Assembly: GCA_905221325.1 (NCBI GenBank)
Contig: CAJNCS010000004.1
Span: forward strand, 182,539 to 246,538
Length of the DNA: 64,000 nt
Source of the DNA: a bacterium
Lineage (GTDB): Bacteria; Bacillota; Bacilli; Lactobacillales; Streptococcaceae
Direction: 5' to 3'
In this document: in pieces, positions 26,863 to 35,606 of the stretch
How the letters are laid out: the number at the start of each line of letters is the position of its first letter
Position numbering within the stretch: the first letter of the stretch is position 1
Position numbers and translations under genes: made by a program
The notes under the pieces: generated by a model
What the model was told of the DNA's origin: nothing
Database searches by the model: none
What the model saw: the letters and a program-made list of their open reading frames with translations, nothing else

Positions 26863-28584
26863 ATGCATAGAAAAACAGTGATTGATTTTAGAGCCTTGGG
26901 GGAGAGATACACCTTTACCCAGCCGATCAAAGAGTTAAAAACGAGAGATTTAGCAGAAGTGGCGGACTTGCTGGCACAAGTGGAACGCTACCAAGAGCAA
27001 GGCTATTATGTCGTGGGCTATGTCAGTTACGAGGCTGCACCTGCATTTGAGGAGAAATTAGCAGTTCACAAGGCTCCTCTACTGGGAGAGTATTTGCTTT
27101 ACTTTACCGTTCACGATAGGGTGGAAACATCCCCTATTCCTCTGACTTATGATGATATTGATTTGCCTTCAAATTGGAAGGAAATAACGTCTGAAGCAGA
27201 CTATGAAAAGGCTATTGCCCAGATTCACCATCATTTGCGGCAGGGTGACACCTATCAGGTCAACTACACTGTCCAACTCAAGCAAGACTTAAGTGCCAAT
27301 CCTTTTGACATTTACAATCGCATGGTGGTAGAGCAGGAGGCGGGCTACAATGCCTATGTTGAACACGATGAGATGGCAGTGATTTCCATGAGCCCAGAGC
27401 TCTTTTTTGAACAAAATGACCGAGAATTAACGACTCGCCCAATGAAGGGAACAACCCAGCGTGGGGGGACTGACGATGAAGATTTGAAAGAGGCAGCTTG
27501 GTTGGAGCAAGATCCTAAAAATCGCTCTGAAAATATGATGATTGTGGATCTCTTGCGCAATGACATGAACCGTATTTCTGAAGTGGGCAGTGAACATGTA
27601 GAACGTCTGTGTCAAGTGGAACAGTATTCGACTGTTTGGCAGATGACCTCAACCATCAAGAGTCAGTTGCGAGAGGATGTGGACTTGGTTGCCGTTTTTC
27701 GGTCTCTCTTTCCTTGTGGTTCCATAACGGGTGCACCCAAAATTGCGACCATGGAAATCATCAAGGACTTGGAGTCACACCCGCGTGGAGTCTACTGTGG
27801 AACTATTGGTCTCTTGCTTCCAAATGGGCGACGGATTTTTAATGTCGCCATTCGGACTATCCAACTGCATCAAGGGAAAGCCATCTATGGAGTGGGTGGT
27901 GGCATTACTTGGGATAGTACTTGGGAATCTGAATACCGAGAGGTTCATCAAAAGGCGGCTGTTCTCTATCGTAAACAAGCTCGTTTCAAATTGATTACAA
28001 CTGGGAGAATCAGCCAAAAACAACTGTTGTTTGAAGATCAACATCTGGAAAGACTGACAAAGGCGAGTCGTTATTTTGCCTATCCTTTTGATCCAGAAGA
28101 ACTGAGACAAAAGATAGAGGAAGAGTGTCGAGCTTGTGCTTCCCACCAAGACTACCGTTTGCGAATAAGCCTCAGCAAGTCTGGAGAGATAGAACTCAGT
28201 CGCCAAATCTTAACACCTCTTAGTCCAAGCTTCTGCAAAGCTAAACTCTGCCTGCAAGAAGCAGATTTGAATCAGGCGTTTACCTACTTTAAAACAACTC
28301 ATAGACCACACTTAAGTCTAGGTAAACAGGAAATCATTTACCATAATGCAGCAGGGGAGCTTTTGGAAACGTCTATCGGGAATTTGGTTCTGAAAATTGA
28401 CGGGAAGCTCTACACACCGCCTATCAATCTTGGCATCTTGTCAGGAATCTATCGTCAGCATTTGCTAGGAAAAGGACAGGTAGAAGAGAAAATTCTGACT
28501 TTGGCAGACTTGAACCAAGCAGAAGCTGTCTATGGCTGTAATGCAGTCAGAGGCTTGTATGAGTTGTTATTGAAGGAGAAATAA
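26863..28584 (+). CDS. pabB: Aminodeoxychorismate synthase component I fused to aminodeoxychorismate lyase-like domain
   Basis: This 573-residue fusion has an N-terminal chorismate-binding domain (about 1-370) with MKGTTQRGG, ENMMIVDLLRNDMNRI and GSITGAPKIATMEII. A class IV PLP aminotransferase domain follows (about 380-573) with YFKTTHRP, likely holding the PLP lysine, and YGCNAVRGLYEL. Together they would convert chorismate to p-aminobenzoate for folate, with glutaminase PabA elsewhere. No spaced Shine-Dalgarno precedes ATG 26863 (AAAGG is only one base away) and the promoter abuts the start, suggesting a leaderless mRNA. A hydrolase gene follows immediately. Confidence 0.88.
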   Translation: MHRKTVIDFRALGERYTFTQPIKELKTRDLAEVADLLAQVERYQEQGYYVVGYVSYEAAPAFEEKLAVHKAPLLGEYLLYFTVHDRVETSPIPLTYDDIDLPSNWKEITSEADYEKAIAQIHHHLRQGDTYQVNYTVQLKQDLSANPFDIYNRMVVEQEAGYNAYVEHDEMAVISMSPELFFEQNDRELTTRPMKGTTQRGGTDDEDLKEAAWLEQDPKNRSENMMIVDLLRNDMNRISEVGSEHVERLCQVEQYSTVWQMTSTIKSQLREDVDLVAVFRSLFPCGSITGAPKIATMEIIKDLESHPRGVYCGTIGLLLPNGRRIFNVAIRTIQLHQGKAIYGVGGGITWDSTWESEYREVHQKAAVLYRKQARFKLITTGRISQKQLLFEDQHLERLTKASRYFAYPFDPEELRQKIEEECRACASHQDYRLRISLSKSGEIELSRQILTPLSPSFCKAKLCLQEADLNQAFTYFKTTHRPHLSLGKQEIIYHNAAGELLETSIGNLVLKIDGKLYTPPINLGILSGIYRQHLLGKGQVEEKILTLADLNQAEAVYGCNAVRGLYELLLKEK

Positions 28585-29202
28585 ATGAAATTGATATTTT
28601 TACATGGCTTAGGTCAGACGGCCACAAGCTGGAAGGAAGTTCAGGATCTACTTGCCGATCATCCTTCTGAGGCCCTTGAATTGTTTCCTGTGGGAGTTGA
28701 TTCTTATCAGGAAGCCAAAAAACGGATAGCTAAATACCTATCAGAGGAGAAGAAACATTTTGTTTTAATCGGTTTATCCCTCGGTGCTACTCTTGCACTA
28801 GAGCTTTCAAGTTACGATTTGCCAAATCTTCAAGGTTTGGTCTTGTCAGGCTGTCCAGTGAAACTAGCAGGTAATATCTTGTTTAAAATCCAGTTGATAA
28901 TTTTTAAACTACTTCCAAAAAGTTTTTTTGAAAAGCAGGGAGCAGAAAAAGCGCTCATGGTTGGTGTTTCTGAGGAATTGAAAACACTTGATTTAACCCA
29001 AGTAGCACAGAATTGTTACTATCCAACCTTGCTAATTTGTGGTAGCCAAGACAAGCCTAATCTCAGTTCTATGAGAGGCCTTCATCAATTGATGTCAGAT
29101 TCTAAGTTGCAGATTATTCCTGACGGTCCTCACACACTGAACACTGACAAACCGAAGGAGTTTGCAGAAAAGACTAGAAGTTTTCTTGAATTGCTGGAAT
29201 AA
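28585..29202 (+). CDS. Alpha/beta hydrolase
   Basis: This 205-residue alpha/beta-hydrolase fold protein has the oxyanion segment FLHGLGQTATSW (about 5-16), nucleophile elbow GLSLGA (Ser near residue 60), Asp in ICGSQDKPN and a late His in DGPHTLN, so the catalytic triad looks complete. The substrate is unknown. It begins directly after the pabB stop, with AAGGAG inside the pabB end, so it is cotranscribed and probably coupled. A role in folate metabolism is not implied by sequence. Confidence 0.8.
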   Translation: MKLIFLHGLGQTATSWKEVQDLLADHPSEALELFPVGVDSYQEAKKRIAKYLSEEKKHFVLIGLSLGATLALELSSYDLPNLQGLVLSGCPVKLAGNILFKIQLIIFKLLPKSFFEKQGAEKALMVGVSEELKTLDLTQVAQNCYYPTLLICGSQDKPNLSSMRGLHQLMSDSKLQIIPDGPHTLNTDKPKEFAEKTRSFLELLE

Positions 29203-29214
29203 GTCTGGTAAAAT
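29186..29214 (+). promoter_or_regulatory. Promoter of the choline-binding protein gene
   Basis: TTGAAT (29186-29191), 17-bp spacer, extended -10 TGgTAAAAT (29206-29214), overlapping the end of the hydrolase gene. Confidence 0.6.
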
Positions 29215-29262
29215 AAAAGCGAAAACGGTATCAAAAAAGGAGAGAATAATGAAAAAAAAGTT

Positions 29263-30048
29263 TTGCTAAAAGTGGCTTTTGCTACCCTTCTAGTTTGGGG
29301 ACTATTTACCGAACCAGTTACTGCAGAGGAAAATATTCATTTTTCTAGTTGTAGAGAAGCATGGGAAAATGGTTACTCTGATATTCATAGAGGAGAACCA
29401 GGTTACTCTTCTAAACTAGATCGTGATGGTGATGGGATAGCTTGTGAACGTGCCAATGCACCTCGGGGAGTCTTTAAACCACGCCAGTCGGGTTCGCAAT
29501 CCAATGTCACAGCTAGCGGATGGGTCAAACAGGACGGTTATTGGTATTATTTTGCTGAAAATGGGCATGCAGTTAGGAATGCTTGGCAAGGTAGCTATTA
29601 CCTTAAGTCAGATGGCAAGATGGCAGCCAGCGAGTGGATTTATGATGCTAGCTATCAATCTTGGTACTATCTAAAATCCGACGGTTCTTATGCGAGAAAT
29701 ACTTGGCAGGGAAGCTACTACCTTAAATCAAATGGTAAGATGGCAGCAGGTGAATGGCTATATGATTCCTATTATCAATCGTGGTATTATCTAAAAGAGG
29801 ACGGAGCTTACGCCCGCAACGCTTGGCAAGGAAGTTATTATCTCAAGTCGAATGGTAAGATGGCAGCCAGTGAATGGGTTTATGACACCAGTTATCAAGC
29901 ATGGTACTACCTAAAATCCAATGGTGTTTATGCTAGAAACACTTGGCAAGGGAACTATTACCTCAAATCAGATGGTAAGATGGCTACAAATGAGTGGGTT
30001 GATGGCGGTCGCTACTATGTGGATGCTTCTGGTTTGTGGAAACCATAA
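29263..30048 (+). CDS. CbpL-like choline-binding protein with Excalibur domain; frameshifted start
   Basis: The open frame encodes a signal peptide (AFATLLVWGLFTEPVTA, cleavage before EEN). It is followed by an Excalibur calcium-binding motif (SCREAW...DRDGDGIACE, about 25-58) and tandem choline-binding repeats (GSYYLKSDGKMAASEW, WYYLKSDGSYARNTWQ types, about 85-261) that would tether it to teichoic acid choline. The ribosome binding site AAGGAG and ATG 29249 are out of frame: ATG is followed by eight A (29252-29259), and a ninth A would restore the usual MKKKVLLK start. As is, translation from ATG stops after six codons; TTG 29263 is the only near start in frame. It also lacks the C-terminal Ltp-type domain known in pneumococcal CbpL. 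Confidence 0.75.
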   Translation: MLKVAFATLLVWGLFTEPVTAEENIHFSSCREAWENGYSDIHRGEPGYSSKLDRDGDGIACERANAPRGVFKPRQSGSQSNVTASGWVKQDGYWYYFAENGHAVRNAWQGSYYLKSDGKMAASEWIYDASYQSWYYLKSDGSYARNTWQGSYYLKSNGKMAAGEWLYDSYYQSWYYLKEDGAYARNAWQGSYYLKSNGKMAASEWVYDTSYQAWYYLKSNGVYARNTWQGNYYLKSDGKMATNEWVDGGRYYVDASGLWKP

Positions 30049-30072
30049 AGTAAACAAATTCTAGGGAAACAA

Positions 30073-30086
30073 TGCAAACCTTTGCA
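30073..30086 (+). promoter_or_regulatory. Perfect dyad over the glk -35 (operator candidate)
   Basis: TGCAAA CC TTTGCA is a perfect 6-2-6 palindrome overlapping the -35 hexamer. It has a CRE-like outline but not the central CG. Confidence 0.5.
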
Positions 30087-30110
30087 CAAAAGAGACGATT
30101 TTGTTATACT
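30082..30110 (+). promoter_or_regulatory. Promoter of glk
   Basis: TTGCAC (30082-30087), 17-bp spacer, extended -10 TGtTATACT (30102-30110). Confidence 0.75.
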
Positions 30111-30115
30111 ATATC

Positions 30116-30129
30116 TGTAAGCATTTTCA
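30116..30129 (+). promoter_or_regulatory. CRE-like (CcpA) site at the glk transcription start
   Basis: TGTAAGCATTTTCA matches the CcpA consensus TGWAARCGYTWNCA except for CA in place of the central CG. It lies at about +1, a usual position for repression. Confidence 0.45.
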
Positions 30130-30147
30130 ATTAAAAAGGAGAAGACG

Positions 30148-31107
30148 ATGAGTCAAAAGATTATTGGGATTGACCTTGGTGGAACATCTATCAAGTTTGC
30201 AATTTTAACTCAAGAGGGAGAAATCCAAGAAAAATGGTCTATCAAGACTAATATTTTGGATGAAGGAAGCCATATTGTAGATGATATGATTGAGTCTATT
30301 CAACATCGTTTGGACTTGCTTGGATTGTCAGCCACAGACTTCCGAGGGATTGGGATGGGATCACCTGGTGTGGTTGACCGTGAAAAAGGAACTGTTATCG
30401 GTGCCTACAACCTCAACTGGAAAACCCTTCAACCAATTAAAGAAAAGATTGAAAAAGCCTTGGGCATTCCATTCTCCATTGATAATGATGCCAACGTAGC
30501 TGCTCTTGGTGAGCGTTGGATGGGTGCAGGTGACAACCAACCTGACGTTGTCTTTATGACACTTGGTACTGGTGTTGGTGGCGGTATCGTTGCAGAAGGA
30601 AAACTGCTTCACGGTGTTGCTGGTGCTGCTGGTGAGCTTGGTCACATCACTGTTGACTTTGACCAACCAATCGCATGTACCTGTGGTAAAAAAGGCTGTC
30701 TTGAGACAGTTGCTTCAGCAACAGGGATTGTCAACTTGACTCGTCGTTATGCAGATGAATACGAAGGCGATGCAGCTTTGAAACGCTTGATTGATGACGG
30801 AGAAGAAGTAACTGCTAAAACTGTCTTTGACCTTGCAAAAGAAGGAGACGACCTTGCCTTGATCGTTTACCGTAACTTCTCACGTTACTTGGGTATTGCG
30901 TGTGCTAATATCGGTTCAATCCTAAACCCATCAACAATCGTTATCGGTGGTGGGGTGTCAGCAGCGGGAGAATTCCTTCTCCAAGGCGTGCAAAAGGTTT
31001 ATGATGAAAATACCTTCCCACAAGTACGCACATCCACTAAATTGGCTCTTGCAACTCTAGGAAATGACGCTGGAGTTATCGGAGCAGCATCACTTGTATT
31101 GCAATAA
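30148..31107 (+). CDS. glk: ROK-family glucokinase
   Basis: A 319-residue ROK kinase that phosphorylates glucose in the cytosol. It has the ATP motif GIDLGGTSIKFAIL (about 6-19) and the substrate/ATP segment GTGVGGGIVAEGKL. The ROK zinc motif CTCGKKGCLE (about 175-184) is present, with His in GELGHITVDF. Length is standard for Gram-positive glucokinases. GGAGAAG precedes the ATG. Two sugar-response-like elements lie in the promoter, in keeping with carbon control. Monocistronic with a terminator. Confidence 0.93.
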   Translation: MSQKIIGIDLGGTSIKFAILTQEGEIQEKWSIKTNILDEGSHIVDDMIESIQHRLDLLGLSATDFRGIGMGSPGVVDREKGTVIGAYNLNWKTLQPIKEKIEKALGIPFSIDNDANVAALGERWMGAGDNQPDVVFMTLGTGVGGGIVAEGKLLHGVAGAAGELGHITVDFDQPIACTCGKKGCLETVASATGIVNLTRRYADEYEGDAALKRLIDDGEEVTAKTVFDLAKEGDDLALIVYRNFSRYLGIACANIGSILNPSTIVIGGGVSAAGEFLLQGVQKVYDENTFPQVRTSTKLALATLGNDAGVIGAASLVLQ

Positions 31108-31121
31108 GATAGATTGATAAT

Positions 31122-31152
31122 AGAGCTTGGTTATCCATCAAGCTCTTTTTTG
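31122..31152 (+). terminator. Terminator of glk
   Basis: AGAGCTTG / CAAGCTCT stem, 9-base loop, T6 tail. Confidence 0.85.
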
Positions 31153-31201
31153 AAAGTCGAATAAAACGGAATAGGTTTAAATTTTGGGAAGGAGTCGCTA
31201 G

Positions 31202-31636
31202 ATGAACACATCAAAACAACCCATGCTTGAACTAGCATTGTCTATCGCTATGTAAGCTCATAGAGGGCAATTTGATAAGGCAGGGATAGATTATATAGAA
31301 CATCCAATCTATGTAGCAAGCCAAGTTGATACTGAAGAAGAAAAAGCAGTTGCTTTACTACATGATGTCATTGAGGACAGTCCTTTTACAGCTGAAGAAC
31401 TATTACTAGCTGGTTTACCAGAAACAGTAGTTACAGCCGTTCAAATTTTGTCAAAGAAAAAGGGACAAGACTATCATACCTATCTGAAAACTGTGAAATC
31501 CAATCCTATTGCGAGAGCCGTAAAATTAGCTGACCTAAAACATAATTCAGATTTATCGAGACTTGAGACTATTACTGACAAGGATTTGGAACGATTAGAA
31601 AAATATAAAAAGGCCATTGATTATCTGAGTATGTAG
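31202..31636 (+). pseudogene. HD-domain (RelA/SpoT hydrolase-like) protein gene with an in-frame TAA
   Basis: ATG 31202, behind GGAAGGAG, reads 17 codons (...ELALSIAM) to TAA at 31253. The same frame then runs uninterrupted to 31636: AHRGQFDKAG, HPIYVASQVDTEEEKAVALLHDVIEDS, and RAVKLADLKHNSDLSR. These are the HD-type metal motifs (H...HD...D) of small (p)ppGpp-hydrolase-like proteins, about 144 codons in all. A single CAA-to-TAA change (family members commonly read ..AMxAHxGQ..) explains the break. Without readthrough only a 17-residue peptide is made. A sequencing error is possible. Confidence 0.8.
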
Positions 31637-31649
31637 AAATGATTTTTTA

Positions 31650-31658
31650 TGCTATACT
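31650..31658 (+). promoter_or_regulatory. Extended -10 promoter of thyA
   Basis: TGcTATACT lies 29 bp before thyA; GAGGTGAGAG supplies the ribosome binding site. Confidence 0.65.
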
Positions 31659-31687
31659 AGTTAGTACAATAAATGAGGTGAGAGTAA

Positions 31688-32527
31688 ATGACAAAAGCAG
31701 ATACGATTTTTAAAGAGAATATTGAACGAATCCTCAAAGACGGAGTCTTTTCTGAGCAGGCACGCCCTAAGTACAAGGATGGGACTGTTGCCAACTCCAA
31801 GTACGTAACGGGTGTCTTTGCAGAGTATGACTTGGCTAAGGGTGAATTTCCCATCACTACCCTACGTCCCATTGCTATCAAATCAGCTATCAAAGAAGTG
31901 CTATGGATTTACCAAGACCAGTCTAATAGCCTAGAAGTGCTCAATAACAAGTACAATGTTCACTACTGGAATGACTGGGAAGTGGGAGATACGGGAACCA
32001 TCGGTGAGCGCTACGGTGCGGTCGTTAAGAAGCACGATATCATCAACAAGATACTCAAGCAGTTAGAAGCCAACCCTTGGAACCGTCGCAATATCATCTC
32101 TCTCTGGGATTATCAAGCTTTTGAGGAGACAGACGGCCTCCTTCCATGCGCCTTTCAGACCATGTTTGATGTCCGTCGAGTAGATGGAGAAATCTATCTG
32201 GATGCGACTTTGACACAGCGTTCGAATGATATGCTGGTGGCCCACCACATTAACGCCATGCAGTACGTAGCCTTGCAGATGATGATTGCCAAGCATTTCG
32301 GCTGGAAGGTTGGGAAGTTTTTCTATTTTATCAACAACCTTCATATCTATGATAATCAGTTTGAACAAGCAGAGGAATTGCTCCGCCGTGAGCCGTCAAA
32401 CTGCCAACCACGCTTGGTTTTAAATGTGCCAGATGGGACCAATTTCTTTGATATCAAAGCGGAAGACTTTGAGTTGATTGACTATAATCCGGTTAAGCCG
32501 CAGCTGAAGTTTGATTTGGCTATTTAA
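31688..32527 (+). CDS. thyA: Thymidylate synthase
   Basis: A 279-residue ThyA that methylates dUMP to dTMP using methylene-tetrahydrofolate. Catalytic Cys154 is in [10 protein letters not shown], the nucleotide-binding [10 protein letters not shown] lies before it, and QRSNDM and the C-terminal [15 protein letters not shown] fit the family. Length is normal. The TTG-rich upstream region has a clear extended -10. It ends at a bidirectional terminator shared with the convergent DUF3042 gene. Confidence 0.95.
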   Translation: MTKADTIFKENIERILKDGVFSEQARPKYKDGTVANSKYVTGVFAEYDLAKGEFPITTLRPIAIKSAIKEVLWIYQDQSNSLEVLNNKYNVHYWNDWEVGDTGTIGERYGAVVKKHDIINKILKQLEANPWNRRNIISLWDYQAFEETDGLLPCAFQTMFDVRRVDGEIYLDATLTQRSNDMLVAHHINAMQYVALQMMIAKHFGWKVGKFFYFINNLHIYDNQFEQAEELLRREPSNCQPRLVLNVPDGTNFFDIKAEDFELIDYNPVKPQLKFDLAI

Positions 32528-32533
32528 TAACAT

Positions 32534-32565
32534 AAAAAGAAGTTGAGATTTCTCAACTTCTTTTG
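32534..32565. terminator. Bidirectional terminator between thyA and the DUF3042 gene
   Basis: The perfect stem AAAAGAAGTTGAGA / TCTCAACTTCTTTT with a TT loop gives a T-tail on both strands, as expected between convergent genes. Confidence 0.9.
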
Positions 32566-32569
32566 TTGC

Positions 32570-32740
32570 TTAATGTGATACGCGGCGGCGAGCTGCTTTT
32601 TTACGGTTTTCTTCGATAAAAGCTGCTTTTTGCTCTTCTGGTTCGATTACTTTCTTTTTAAATGCGTATACTGCTCCTGCAACAGCAGCGACAGTTCCTG
32701 CGACACCTGTTACAAGACCTTTAGCGAATCCTTTAGCCAT
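32570..32740 (-). CDS. DUF3042 family small protein
   Basis: This 56-residue protein is the only convincing minus-strand gene in the window. It has a Gly/Ala-rich hydrophobic segment (FAKGLVTGVAGTVAAVAGAVYAF split by small residues, about 5-27) and a charged, basic C-terminal helix (KKKVIEPEEQ...RKKAARRRVSH). The start is set by AGGAGGA (complement of 32747-32753) six bases upstream; a longer open frame exists but lacks such a site. It is conserved in lactic acid bacteria with unknown function; the shape suggests a small membrane-associated protein. Confidence 0.85.
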   Translation of the reverse strand: MAKGFAKGLVTGVAGTVAAVAGAVYAFKKKVIEPEEQKAAFIEENRKKAARRRVSH

Positions 32741-32812
32741 GAGTCTTCCTCCTTTATCTTCCCGATCAGCCAGGCTCCTCAAGGGGTAGCATTTTTCTGA
32801 CTGACCTTTTTA

Positions 32813-32821
32813 TGATATAAT
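32813..32821 (+). promoter_or_regulatory. Extended -10 promoter of the miaA cluster
   Basis: TGaTATAAT lies 40 bp before the miaA start. Confidence 0.65.
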
Positions 32822-32860
32822 AATAGTAACGAAAAAATGGGAATTTTTCAAGGAAAAAAG

Positions 32861-33745
32861 ATGAAAACAAAAATAATTGTGATTGTTGGACCGACTGCTG
32901 TTGGAAAAACTGCCCTTGCTATTGAAGCGGCCAAGCGCTTTGGTGGAGAGGTGGTCAGTGGTGACAGTCAGCAAGTTTACAGAGGGTTAGATATTGGGAC
33001 GGCCAAGGCTAGCCCAGAGGAGCAGGCAACTGTCCCCCATCACTTAATTGATGTCAGAGAGGTGACCGAGTCTTACTCGGCTTTTGATTTTGTTTCAGAA
33101 TCTAAGAAGGCTATTGAGGATATTCAGAGACGTGGCAAGCTTGCTATTATCGCTGGTGGAACTGGGCTTTATATCCAGAGCTTGTTGGAAGGATACCATC
33201 TAGGTGGGGAGACACCTCATGAGGAGATTTTAGCCTATCGAGCTAGTTTGGAGCCTTATTCAGATGAGGAATTAGCCCATCTCGTGAAGCAAGCAGGCCT
33301 GGAAATTCCCCAGTTTAACCGTCGTCGTGCTATGCGTGCCTTGGAGATTGTCCATTTTGGTCAGGATTTGGAAAATCAGGAAAGTCCTTATGAACCACTG
33401 ATTATCTGCTTGGATGATGAACGCAGTCAGCTTTATGACCGTATCAACCACCGAGTGGATTTGATGTTTGAGGCTGGCCTTTTGGATGAGGCCAAGTGGC
33501 TCTTTGACCACTATCCAGATGTACAGGCAGCCAAAGGCATTGGCTATAAGGAACTCTTTCCTTATTTCCGTGGGGAGCAAACTCTTGAGGAAGCGAGCGA
33601 GAGTCTCAAGCAGGCGACTCGTCGTTTTGCCAAGCGTCAGTTGACTTGGTTCCGTAATCGCATGCAAGTCACCTTTTATCAGATAGGAGAGCCTGACGTG
33701 CAGGACCGCATTTTAAGCCAGATAGAGGAGTTTTTAGATGATTGA
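32861..33745 (+). CDS. miaA: tRNA dimethylallyltransferase
   Basis: A 294-residue MiaA that transfers a dimethylallyl group to A37 of tRNAs reading UNN codons. P-loop GPTAVGKT (10-17), [16 protein letters not shown] (about 35-50) and the C-terminal tRNA-binding [14 protein letters not shown] are intact. The frame is open from 32837, but ATG 32861 with AAGGAAAAAAG upstream gives the family start [10 protein letters not shown]. It overlaps hflX by eight bases, an old and widespread pairing. Confidence 0.93.
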   Translation: MKTKIIVIVGPTAVGKTALAIEAAKRFGGEVVSGDSQQVYRGLDIGTAKASPEEQATVPHHLIDVREVTESYSAFDFVSESKKAIEDIQRRGKLAIIAGGTGLYIQSLLEGYHLGGETPHEEILAYRASLEPYSDEELAHLVKQAGLEIPQFNRRRAMRALEIVHFGQDLENQESPYEPLIICLDDERSQLYDRINHRVDLMFEAGLLDEAKWLFDHYPDVQAAKGIGYKELFPYFRGEQTLEEASESLKQATRRFAKRQLTWFRNRMQVTFYQIGEPDVQDRILSQIEEFLDD

Positions 33746-34976
33746 AACGGAGAAAAAAGAGGAACGGGTCCTACTCATTGGTGTAGAACTGCAGGGAATG
33801 GACAATTTTGACCTCTCCATGGAAGAATTGGCCAGTCTGGCTAAGACAGCTGGGGCAGTCGTTGTAGACAGCTACAGGCAAAAACGGGAAAAGTATGACT
33901 CCAAGACCTTCGTCGGTTCTGGTAAGTTGGAAGAAATTGCGCTCATGGTGGATGCAGAAGAAATTACTACTGTCATTGTCAACAACCGTCTGACACCACG
34001 GCAAAATGTCAATTTAGAGGAAGTTCTGGGAGTTAAGGTTATTGACCGGATGCAGTTGATTCTGGATATTTTTGCTATGCGGGCTCGAAGCCATGAAGGA
34101 AAACTCCAAGTCCACCTAGCTCAGCTTAAGTACCTCTTACCCCGCTTGGTTGGTCAGGGAATTATGCTCAGCCGTCAGGCAGGGGGAATTGGTTCCCGTG
34201 GGCCTGGTGAAAGCCAGCTGGAACTGAACCGTCGTAGTGTTCGTAATCAAATTACAGATATCGAGCGTCAGCTCAAGGTGGTTGAGAAAAATCGGGCGAC
34301 AGTCAGAGAAAAACGTCTGGAGTCTAGCACCTTTAAGATTGGTTTGATTGGTTATACCAATGCTGGGAAATCGACCATTATGAACACCTTGACCAGTAAG
34401 ACCCAGTATGAGGCAGATGAGTTGTTTGCGACTCTAGATGCGACGACAAAGAGTATCCATTTGGGAGGTAATCTTCAAGTGACTTTAACGGACACTGTTG
34501 GATTTATTCAAGACTTGCCGACTGAATTGGTGTCCAGTTTCAAGTCCACCTTGGAAGAAAGCAAGCATGTGGATCTACTAGTTCATGTCATCGATGCCAG
34601 CAATCCTTATCACGAGGAGCATGAAAAAACGGTTCTGTCTATCATGAAAGACTTGGATATGGAGGATATTCCTCGCCTGACTCTTTACAATAAAGCGGAT
34701 TTGGTGGAGGATTTCACGCCTACCCAAACTCCGTATGCCCTCATTTCTGCCAAGTCTGAGGATAGTCGTGAGAACTTGCAAGCATTATTGCTAGATAAGA
34801 TTAAGGAAATTTTTAAAGCCTTTACTCTGCGCGTGCCCTTTTCTAAGTCCTACAAGATACATGATTTAGAAAGTGTGGCGATTCTTGAAGAACGTGACTA
34901 CCAAGATGACGGAGAAGTGATCACAGGCCACATTTCGGAGAAAAATAAATGGAGATTAGAGGAATTTTATGACTGA
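33738..34976 (+). CDS. hflX: Ribosome-associated GTPase HflX
   Basis: This 412-residue HflX has an N-terminal glycine-rich HflX domain ([21 protein letters not shown] near 155) and a coiled coil. The TRAFAC GTPase domain has G1 GYTNAGKST (from residue 205), G3 DTVGF, G4 NKAD and SAKS. It binds and splits stalled 70S ribosomes in other bacteria. It overlaps miaA upstream and the next gene by eight bases, so the three are tightly coupled. Confidence 0.93.
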   Translation: MIETEKKEERVLLIGVELQGMDNFDLSMEELASLAKTAGAVVVDSYRQKREKYDSKTFVGSGKLEEIALMVDAEEITTVIVNNRLTPRQNVNLEEVLGVKVIDRMQLILDIFAMRARSHEGKLQVHLAQLKYLLPRLVGQGIMLSRQAGGIGSRGPGESQLELNRRSVRNQITDIERQLKVVEKNRATVREKRLESSTFKIGLIGYTNAGKSTIMNTLTSKTQYEADELFATLDATTKSIHLGGNLQVTLTDTVGFIQDLPTELVSSFKSTLEESKHVDLLVHVIDASNPYHEEHEKTVLSIMKDLDMEDIPRLTLYNKADLVEDFTPTQTPYALISAKSEDSRENLQALLLDKIKEIFKAFTLRVPFSKSYKIHDLESVAILEERDYQDDGEVITGHISEKNKWRLEEFYD

Positions 34977-35592
34977 TATCAAAACCTTAGCTTTAAAATA
35001 TGGGGGCTATACAAGTCTGGACAAGGTCTATCTGGATCAGCTTCTAGCTGGCAAAACAGAGCAGGAGCAGTTGGCACTTATCACCCCTCCTCCGAGTGTA
35101 GTCAATGCCTACTTTGCTGAACTCTACCAGAAAAAGAGTCCTCAAGCTGCGACGGATTATTTTGCAGAACTCAGTCAGGAACTGAACCTCTACAATGCTG
35201 AGCCAAGTTTCACTGAAGAAAGCAAACCTTTTATCCGCCTCAATCTCTCAGGAAAGTCTTTTGGTTTTTGCTATGAGAGGGAGGGACTTTGTCGCATTTT
35301 CTCAGAAGCTGAGGAAGCAATCACAGATGACTTGCTTTTTGAGATTGCGCAAATTTTTCCCCATCAACTAATCTTTGAAGAGTCTGGAAAGATTTACATG
35401 AAGCATGTCGGGGACGAGGAAGTTGTTAGAGTGGAAAGTCTCACGGCCTTGACAGACTTGGAAAATTTGGCTGATGGTCGTAAACGTCTCAAAGGTTATA
35501 GTCAAGCGGATTTACTGCAAGAAGCTGTTGCTTTTTCTGGTAAGCGCTACTTCCGATCGGAAAACCGCACAGCCATGTTATATATTGATTAA
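34969..35592 (+). CDS. Conserved hypothetical protein between hflX and rnz
   Basis: I do not recognise a functional family. The 207-residue protein is soluble, without signal or membrane segments. An N-terminal helical part ([46 protein letters not shown], about 5-50) is followed by a beta-rich middle ([24 protein letters not shown]) and a C-terminal part ending [16 protein letters not shown]. It overlaps hflX by eight bases and precedes rnz by 14, suggesting an RNA-metabolism operon role by context only. Confidence 0.75.
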   Translation: MTDIKTLALKYGGYTSLDKVYLDQLLAGKTEQEQLALITPPPSVVNAYFAELYQKKSPQAATDYFAELSQELNLYNAEPSFTEESKPFIRLNLSGKSFGFCYEREGLCRIFSEAEEAITDDLLFEIAQIFPHQLIFEESGKIYMKHVGDEEVVRVESLTALTDLENLADGRKRLKGYSQADLLQEAVAFSGKRYFRSENRTAMLYID

Positions 35593-35606
35593 TTAGAAAG
35601 TATCGA

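Noticed and set aside
27775..28206. 143-codon minus-strand frame within pabB
   Set aside because: Lies fully inside a well-supported coding region and has no recognisable domain.
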